Of a stretch of 36,802 nucleotides of DNA, positions 32,562-36,802 are shown one piece after another. The translations under genes were made by a program, and so were the position numbers. The stretch spans positions 1-36,802 of the forward strand of contig JAVBSC010000093.1 of NCBI GenBank assembly GCA_031547305.1, read 5' to 3'. Numbering within the stretch: the first letter of the stretch is position 1; each line of letters starts with the position of its first letter. The notes under the pieces are model-generated. The model saw nothing but the letters and a program-made list of their open reading frames with translations. It did no database searches and was not told the DNA's origin. The DNA is from JAVBSC01 sp031547305 (GTDB taxonomy: Bacteria; Desulfobacterota; Desulfovibrionia; Desulfovibrionales; Desulfovibrionaceae).

Positions 32562-34055
32562 TTGAATCAGGCGTGCGTTTTGAACAATGCCGGGGCCGTT
32601 CCCCTGGATGCGGTGCCGGTGCATGATTTGGCCGGGCTGCGCCAGTGGCTGGATACCGAGGTGCGTTCCGGGGGGCGGGTAAGCGTTCTGGCCGGCCTGC
32701 CCCTGGAGGACGGCCGGTTCAGGCTGTACGCGCTGCTGGCCAGGGACAGCGAGCATTCCCTGGCTGTGGCGGCCGGCGATATTGAGGGCAGAAAATACCC
32801 GGCCTTAACGCCGGGCTTGCCGGAACTGCATTTGTTCGAGCGTGAGCTGCACGAGCGGTTCGATCTTCTGCCGGACGGGCACCCCTGGCTCAAACCGGTG
32901 CGCTTTGAGCAGCCGGACGGGCCGGAGGCGGGCATAGCGGATTTTTACCAGGTGGGCGGCGAAGACGTCCATGAAGTGGCTGTGGGGCCCATCCACGCCG
33001 GGGTCATCGAGGCCGGGCACTTTCGTTTTCAATGCCAGGGCGAGTTGGTCATGCATCTGGAAATCTCCCTGGGGTACCACCACCGGGGAGTGGAAAATAT
33101 TCTGCAGGCCGGGCCGGACAGGCGCAGCCTGCCGCTTATGGAAGTAGCGGCGGGGGATTCCACGGCCGCCCACGCCTGGGCTTATTGCGCGGCGCTGGAA
33201 GCCCTGGCCGGCCTTGTTCCCAGCCTGCGCGCCCAGCACATCCGGGACGCGGCCCTGGAACTGGAGCGCCTGGCCAACCATACCGGAGATTTGGGCGCCC
33301 TGGCCGGGGACGTGGGATTTTTGCCCACTTCCGCTTTTTGCGGCCGGCTGCGCGGCGATTACCTGAACATGAGCGCCATGCTCTGCGGCAGCCGCTTCGG
33401 CCGTGGCCTGCTCACTCCCGGCGGGGTGCGCTTTGATGTTGACGCGAAGATTTGCGCCGAGCTTCTGAAAAGCCTGAAATCCACGGCGCGGGACACCCAT
33501 GGAGCGATCCGGCTGCTGCTGGATTCCACCTCGGTCCAGGCCAGAATGGTCGGCATAGGCGCGTTGAGCCGCCAAGCCGCCGACGATCTCGGCCTGGTCG
33601 GCCCGGCGGCCAGGGCTTCCGGTCTGGCCAGGGACTGCCGCCGCCAGCACCCCATGCCCGGCCTGCATTCCCGCGATGTGGTCATCCACACCTCGGCCAG
33701 GGGGGACGTGGCCTCCCGGACCAAAATCCGATATCTGGAACTGGCGGAGTCAATTCAGATGGTTGAGCGCCTGCTGGCCAACCTGCCGGAAGGCGAAATA
33801 AACGTCGGTCCGGAGCCGGGCTCCATTAAACTTGCCCCAAACATGCTGGCCGCTTCGTTGGTGGAAGGCTGGCGCGGCGAAGTCTGCCACCTGGCCATAA
33901 CCAACGGACAGGGCGGGTTTGCCTGCTACAAGGTTGTGGACCCTTCCTTCCACAACTGGATGGGCCTGGCCCTGGCCATGCGCGACCAGCAGATTTCCGA
34001 CTTTCCGCTCTGCAACAAGAGTTTTAACCTTTCTTATTGCGGGCACGACTTATGA
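32562..34055 (+). CDS. NuoC-NuoD/HyfG-like large subunit lacking Ni-Fe ligands
   Basis: A 497-residue fusion of a NuoC-like domain (about 10-125, ELHLFERELHERFDLLPDGH) and a NuoD/hydrogenase-large-subunit domain (VGPIHAGVIEAGHFRF, LGYHHRGVENIL, LERLANHTGDLGALAGDVGF). In group 4 [NiFe] hydrogenases two CxxC motifs bind the metal. Here the first site reads EVAAGDS (about 194-200), and the carboxy end is LCNKSFNLSYCGHDL with no CxxC, so no Ni-Fe centre can form. That pattern matches the Ehr (energy-converting hydrogenase-related) proteins. The start is TTG 32562, with AGAGG eight bases before it; an earlier TTG at 32511 lies in the repeat. It overlaps the small subunit gene by ATGA. No membrane-arm genes lie within the window. 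Confidence 0.85.
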   Translation: MNQACVLNNAGAVPLDAVPVHDLAGLRQWLDTEVRSGGRVSVLAGLPLEDGRFRLYALLARDSEHSLAVAAGDIEGRKYPALTPGLPELHLFERELHERFDLLPDGHPWLKPVRFEQPDGPEAGIADFYQVGGEDVHEVAVGPIHAGVIEAGHFRFQCQGELVMHLEISLGYHHRGVENILQAGPDRRSLPLMEVAAGDSTAAHAWAYCAALEALAGLVPSLRAQHIRDAALELERLANHTGDLGALAGDVGFLPTSAFCGRLRGDYLNMSAMLCGSRFGRGLLTPGGVRFDVDAKICAELLKSLKSTARDTHGAIRLLLDSTSVQARMVGIGALSRQAADDLGLVGPAARASGLARDCRRQHPMPGLHSRDVVIHTSARGDVASRTKIRYLELAESIQMVERLLANLPEGEINVGPEPGSIKLAPNMLAASLVEGWRGEVCHLAITNGQGGFACYKVVDPSFHNWMGLALAMRDQQISDFPLCNKSFNLSYCGHDL

Positions 34056-34900
34056 TCCATAAACTTATTATCGAGCGCCTGCGCCAGGGCAACCGAACCG
34101 TATCTTACCCCAAATCCGCGCCGGTCCTGCCGCCGCGCTTCCGGGGCCGCCCGGCTCTGGACGCCGACCTCTGCCTGCTCTGCAGGGGACGGGAGTGTTA
34201 CGGTCCGGCCGGCCGGCCTCTCTGTTCCGAAGCTTGTCCTCTGGACGCCCTGAGCTTCAACGCCCGTGGACCGCTCCTGGATATGGGCAAATGTTCTTTT
34301 TGCGGTTTGTGCGCCCAGGCCTGCCCGGCCAAGGCGGTGGAGTTCACGCGGGACTGGCGGCTGGCCGCCAGCCGCCGCGAAGACCTGCTCGTCGCGCCCC
34401 TGCCCGGCGGCTCCAAGGCTCCATCGGACCAATCAAAGTTGGCCCAGCCACTGCCGGAACGCCTGCGTTCCGCATTTTCCCGCTCCTTCCGCCTGCGCCA
34501 GGTTTCCGCGGCCGGCTGCAACGCCTGCGAGGCGGACATAAATGTGCTTGGCACCGTGGTCTTTGATCTGCCGCGTTTCGGCATAGACATGGTAGCCTCG
34601 CCCCGGCACGCGGACGCGCTTTTAATCAGCGGACCGGCGCCCCGGAACATGAGCTTCGCCCTTCTGAGCGCGGACCGCGCCACGCCGGACCCCAAGCTGA
34701 TCATCGCCTTTGGCGTGTGTGGCATTTCCGGCGGCCTGTTCCGTGACGAACTCCTGGCCGCCCACGGCCAACAGGGAACCCAGTCCGCCAACGGCGTCAG
34801 CCCGCACCTGAAAGTCGACCTCTACATCCCCGGCTGCCAGCCGCACCCCTATACCACTCTGGACGCCCTGCTGCGTACCCTTGGCAGAAAGGCGCCGTAA
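34052..34900 (+). CDS. 4Fe-4S ferredoxin fused to NuoB/hydrogenase-small-like subunit
   Basis: A 282-residue electron-transfer subunit. The amino-terminal part binds iron-sulfur clusters: cysteines 41, 44, 49, 58 and 62, then the standard CSFCGLCAQACP (81, 84, 87, 91). The second part is the NuoB/small-subunit domain with four cluster cysteines: 156 and 159 in GCNACEADI, 223 in GVCGISGG and 262 in PGCQPHP. It would pass electrons from ferredoxin to the large subunit. ATG 34052 overlaps the upstream stop (ATGA); an in-frame start at 34037 lies inside the upstream gene. The fusion resembles HyfH plus HyfI joined in one chain. Confidence 0.85.
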   Translation: MIHKLIIERLRQGNRTVSYPKSAPVLPPRFRGRPALDADLCLLCRGRECYGPAGRPLCSEACPLDALSFNARGPLLDMGKCSFCGLCAQACPAKAVEFTRDWRLAASRREDLLVAPLPGGSKAPSDQSKLAQPLPERLRSAFSRSFRLRQVSAAGCNACEADINVLGTVVFDLPRFGIDMVASPRHADALLISGPAPRNMSFALLSADRATPDPKLIIAFGVCGISGGLFRDELLAAHGQQGTQSANGVSPHLKVDLYIPGCQPHPYTTLDALLRTLGRKAP

Positions 34901-34998
34901 TTTATTTTCTCTCTTTCTTTTTGGCGGGAAAAGTTTTAGCGTAGCGGCCTGTTTTATTGCCGTTATTGGCGGCCACTTTAATTTTTGAGGAAGTTGTC

Positions 34999-35223
34999 AT
35001 GTCACGGATCATCATTTGCGAGGACCGCTGTAAAGGCTGTCTGCTTTGCGGCACGGTCTGTCCCAAGGGCATCATCGCCCAGTCCCAGCGCATCAACCGC
35101 CAGGGCTACAAGGTGGCGGAGCTTACGGACCAGCTGGCCTGCACGGGCTGCTCCTCCTGCGCTTTGATCTGCCCGGACTGTGCGATTACGGTAATCAAGA
35201 GCAAAAAAGGTAAGGGGGCATGA
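34999..35223 (+). CDS. 2x[4Fe-4S] ferredoxin, delta subunit of 2-oxoacid oxidoreductase
   Basis: A 74-residue ferredoxin-like subunit. Two cluster motifs are seen: CKGCLLCGTVCPKG and CTGCSSCALICPDC. It serves as the electron-accepting subunit of the adjacent enzyme. The frame is open from 34957, but ATG 34999 after GAGGAA gives the standard start. Its stop overlaps the alpha-subunit start as ATGA. About 100 bases separate it from the hydrogenase-like small subunit, so one operon is plausible. Confidence 0.92.
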   Translation: MSRIIICEDRCKGCLLCGTVCPKGIIAQSQRINRQGYKVAELTDQLACTGCSSCALICPDCAITVIKSKKGKGA

Positions 35224-36287
35224 GCATGGCCGGGCAGAAACTTTTGATGAAAGGCAACGAGGCCGTGGCCTATGGGGCCATAGCCGCCGGCTGCCGCTGT
35301 TACTTCGGCTATCCCATCACTCCGCAGAACGAGATTCCGGAATTCATGTCCGGGGAGCTGCCCAAGCGTGGCGGGGCATTTGTGCAGGCGGAAAGCGAAG
35401 TCGCCGCCGCCAACATGTTGCTGGGCGCGGCCGCCTCCGGCGTCCGTTCCATGACCTCGTCCTCCAGCCCCGGCGTTTCGCTGATGCAGGAAGCCATTTC
35501 TTACATGGCCGGCAGTGAACTCCCGGCGGTGATCGTTAACATGAACCGGGGCGGCCCCGGCCTTGGCGACATCGGCACGGCCCAGGGCGACTACTACCAG
35601 AGCACCAGGGGCGGCGGGCATGGCGACTACCGCACGCTGGTTCTGGCCCCCAGCGGCTGCCAGGAAGCCCATGACATGATGATTGAGGCTTTTGAGCTGG
35701 CCTTCAAGTACCGCAACCCGGTCATTGTGCTGGGCGACGGCATTGTGGGCGGCATGAAGGAGCCGGTGCGCCTGTGGACTCCGGAGAAAATTAACGACCA
35801 TGCGTCCGGGGACTGGCTCCTGAACGGCGCGGCCGGCCGGCCCAAGCGCCTGATCAAGTCCCTGTTCCTGGAAGAAGGCGCGCTTGCCGAGCACAACAGG
35901 CGTTTGCAGGCCAAATACGCCTCCATGCGGAAGGAGGCCAGGGCGGAATCCTTTGAATGCGCGGATGCCGAACTGGTCGTTGTGGCTTACGGTTCCATCG
36001 GCCGCATCGCCAAAAGCGCGGTGCGCAAGCTGCGCGCCCAGGGCCACAAGGTCGGCCTGGTCCGGCCCCTGACCCTGTACCCGTATCCCTCCGACGTGTT
36101 GCGCAAGCTGGCGGAGCAGGGCAAACGCTTCATCACCATTGAGCACAACTGCGGCCAGATGGTGGACGACGTGCGCCTGGCCGTGTGCGGCCTGGCGGAG
36201 TCCGACTTTTTCGGGCAGATGCCGGGCGACATTCCCGGTTCCGATGATTTCATCGCGCCGATTCTGGGCGCGCTGGGGAGGAAATAA
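35220..36287 (+). CDS. vorB: 2-oxoacid:ferredoxin oxidoreductase alpha subunit (VorB/KorA-like)
   Basis: A 355-residue alpha subunit of the four-subunit pyruvate-ferredoxin-oxidoreductase family, which oxidatively decarboxylates 2-oxoacids to acyl-CoA and reduces ferredoxin. Family blocks include YFGYPITPQNEIPEFMS, SSSSPGVSLMQEAISYMAG and NRGGPGLGDIGTAQGDYYQS. The sequence is closest to what is usually called VorB (2-ketoisovalerate) or KorA (2-oxoglutarate); substrate choice is not settled by sequence. ATG 35220 overlaps the ferredoxin stop. A second ATG at 35226 with AGGGGG seven bases upstream is an equal choice. The beta gene follows as TAATG. Confidence 0.88.
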   Translation: MSMAGQKLLMKGNEAVAYGAIAAGCRCYFGYPITPQNEIPEFMSGELPKRGGAFVQAESEVAAANMLLGAAASGVRSMTSSSSPGVSLMQEAISYMAGSELPAVIVNMNRGGPGLGDIGTAQGDYYQSTRGGGHGDYRTLVLAPSGCQEAHDMMIEAFELAFKYRNPVIVLGDGIVGGMKEPVRLWTPEKINDHASGDWLLNGAAGRPKRLIKSLFLEEGALAEHNRRLQAKYASMRKEARAESFECADAELVVVAYGSIGRIAKSAVRKLRAQGHKVGLVRPLTLYPYPSDVLRKLAEQGKRFITIEHNCGQMVDDVRLAVCGLAESDFFGQMPGDIPGSDDFIAPILGALGRK

Positions 36288-36802
36288 TGGCTCCTGACTT
36301 AGACGTGCTTACCCCGGCCTGCGATACGGCCTGCGTTGGGGAGTTCGGCCTTCAGCCGGGCGAGGAGATCGCCTTCAGCCGGCCGGAATCCCTGATTGAC
36401 CGCTCCACCCATTACTGCCCCGGCTGCCACCACGGCATTGCCCACCGTCTGGTGGCCGAAGCCCTGGATGAGTTGAAGCTGCGGGAAAAAGCCGTGGTTG
36501 TCGGTTCCATCGGCTGTTCGGTCTTTATTTACAATTATGTGAACGTGGACGCCGTGGAAGCCCCGCACGGCCGCGGCCCGGCCGCGGCCACCGGCTTCAA
36601 GCGCGCCCGGCCGGACAAGTTCGTGTTCACCTACCAGGGCGACGGCGACCTTGCCTCCATCGGCATGGCGGAAATCATGCACGCGGCCAACCGGGGCGAG
36701 CGGATTTCCGTGGTCTTCATCAACAACACCGTCTACGGCATGACCGGAGGCCAGATGGCTCCCACAACGCTGATCGGGCAGAAAACCACCACCTGCCCTT
36801 CC
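36287..36802 (+). CDS. 2-oxoacid:ferredoxin oxidoreductase beta subunit (cut by window edge)
   Basis: The first 172 codons of the thiamine-diphosphate-binding beta subunit. CPGCHHG near residue 44 carries the first cluster cysteines. GDGDLASIG and the following INNTVYGMTGGQMAPTT form the thiamine-diphosphate and magnesium site. The ATG shares the last base of the alpha stop. The rest, and probably a gamma subunit gene, lie past the window end. Confidence 0.93.
   Translation, partial: MAPDLDVLTPACDTACVGEFGLQPGEEIAFSRPESLIDRSTHYCPGCHHGIAHRLVAEALDELKLREKAVVVGSIGCSVFIYNYVNVDAVEAPHGRGPAAATGFKRARPDKFVFTYQGDGDLASIGMAEIMHAANRGERISVVFINNTVYGMTGGQMAPTTLIGQKTTTCPS

Noticed and set aside
32805..33689. 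Minus-strand open frame inside the large-subunit gene
   Set aside because: Shadow of the hydrogenase-like large subunit; no recognisable domain.
32562..34055. Reading the large subunit as a true [NiFe] hydrogenase
   Set aside because: Both Ni-Fe CxxC motifs are missing, so hydrogenase activity is not supported.
1..36802. CRISPR array, tRNA, rRNA, insertion sequence or prophage
   Set aside because: No regularly spaced repeats, tRNA-like cloverleaf, rRNA-like sequence, transposase, integrase or phage gene could be found by reading both strands; the dispersed repeat is irregularly spaced and has no spacers.

Overview
The window looks like a chromosomal segment from a GC-rich deltaproteobacterium, most likely of the Desulfovibrionales. 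I infer this from the RpoB amino-terminal sequence, the 2-oxoacid:ferredoxin oxidoreductase, the hydrogenase-related complex, and the molybdenum and c-type heme genes. No rRNA, tRNA, CRISPR array, insertion sequence or phage gene is visible. Most of the window is ordinary core or metabolic sequence. The accessory interest lies in an ABC-transporter cluster, a heme-containing sensor kinase, a hydrogenase-related module without metal ligands, and a dispersed palindromic repeat.

Layout. 1-3251: 5' part of rpoB (minus) behind a long leader, then a HAD phosphatase. 3252-6694: a methyltransferase, convergent with a YgiQ radical-SAM gene that is coupled to an EF-hand periplasmic protein. 6815-10186: molybdate locus, with an XRE/periplasmic-binding-like regulator divergent from modABC, a perfect 18-bp palindrome between them and a terminator at the end. 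10208-16179 (all minus): Gfo/Idh/MocA oxidoreductase, ABC permease, glycosyltransferase, ABC ATPase, exported CutC-like protein and NMT1-type binding protein. 16707-18851: a dCache chemoreceptor. 19071-22691 (minus): methyltransferase, Tim44-like protein, ComF, flavodoxin-like reductase and metallo-hydrolase. 23065-27710 (plus): MFS transporter, M23 peptidase, rpoZ, dnaJ and moaC. 27733-32220 (minus): a large heme-motif hybrid histidine kinase followed by a REC/HD-GYP response regulator broken by one in-frame TAA. 32562 to the end (plus): a hydrogenase-like large subunit and small subunit, then a ferredoxin plus the alpha and beta subunits of a 2-oxoacid:ferredoxin oxidoreductase, the last cut by the window edge.

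How the parts fit. modABC and moaC supply molybdenum and its cofactor. The 2-oxoacid oxidoreductase would reduce ferredoxin, and the adjacent hydrogenase-like subunits could accept those electrons. Because both Ni-Fe cysteine pairs are missing, they resemble the energy-converting-hydrogenase-related (Ehr) group rather than a hydrogenase. The kinase and regulator pair would have tied a redox, gas or heme signal to cyclic-di-GMP breakdown, but the regulator is interrupted. The 10-16 kb cluster is probably an uptake system for an unknown small organic anion, with an unusual secreted CutC-family partner. A repeat carrying several small hairpins occurs in at least three fuller and three partial copies between genes.
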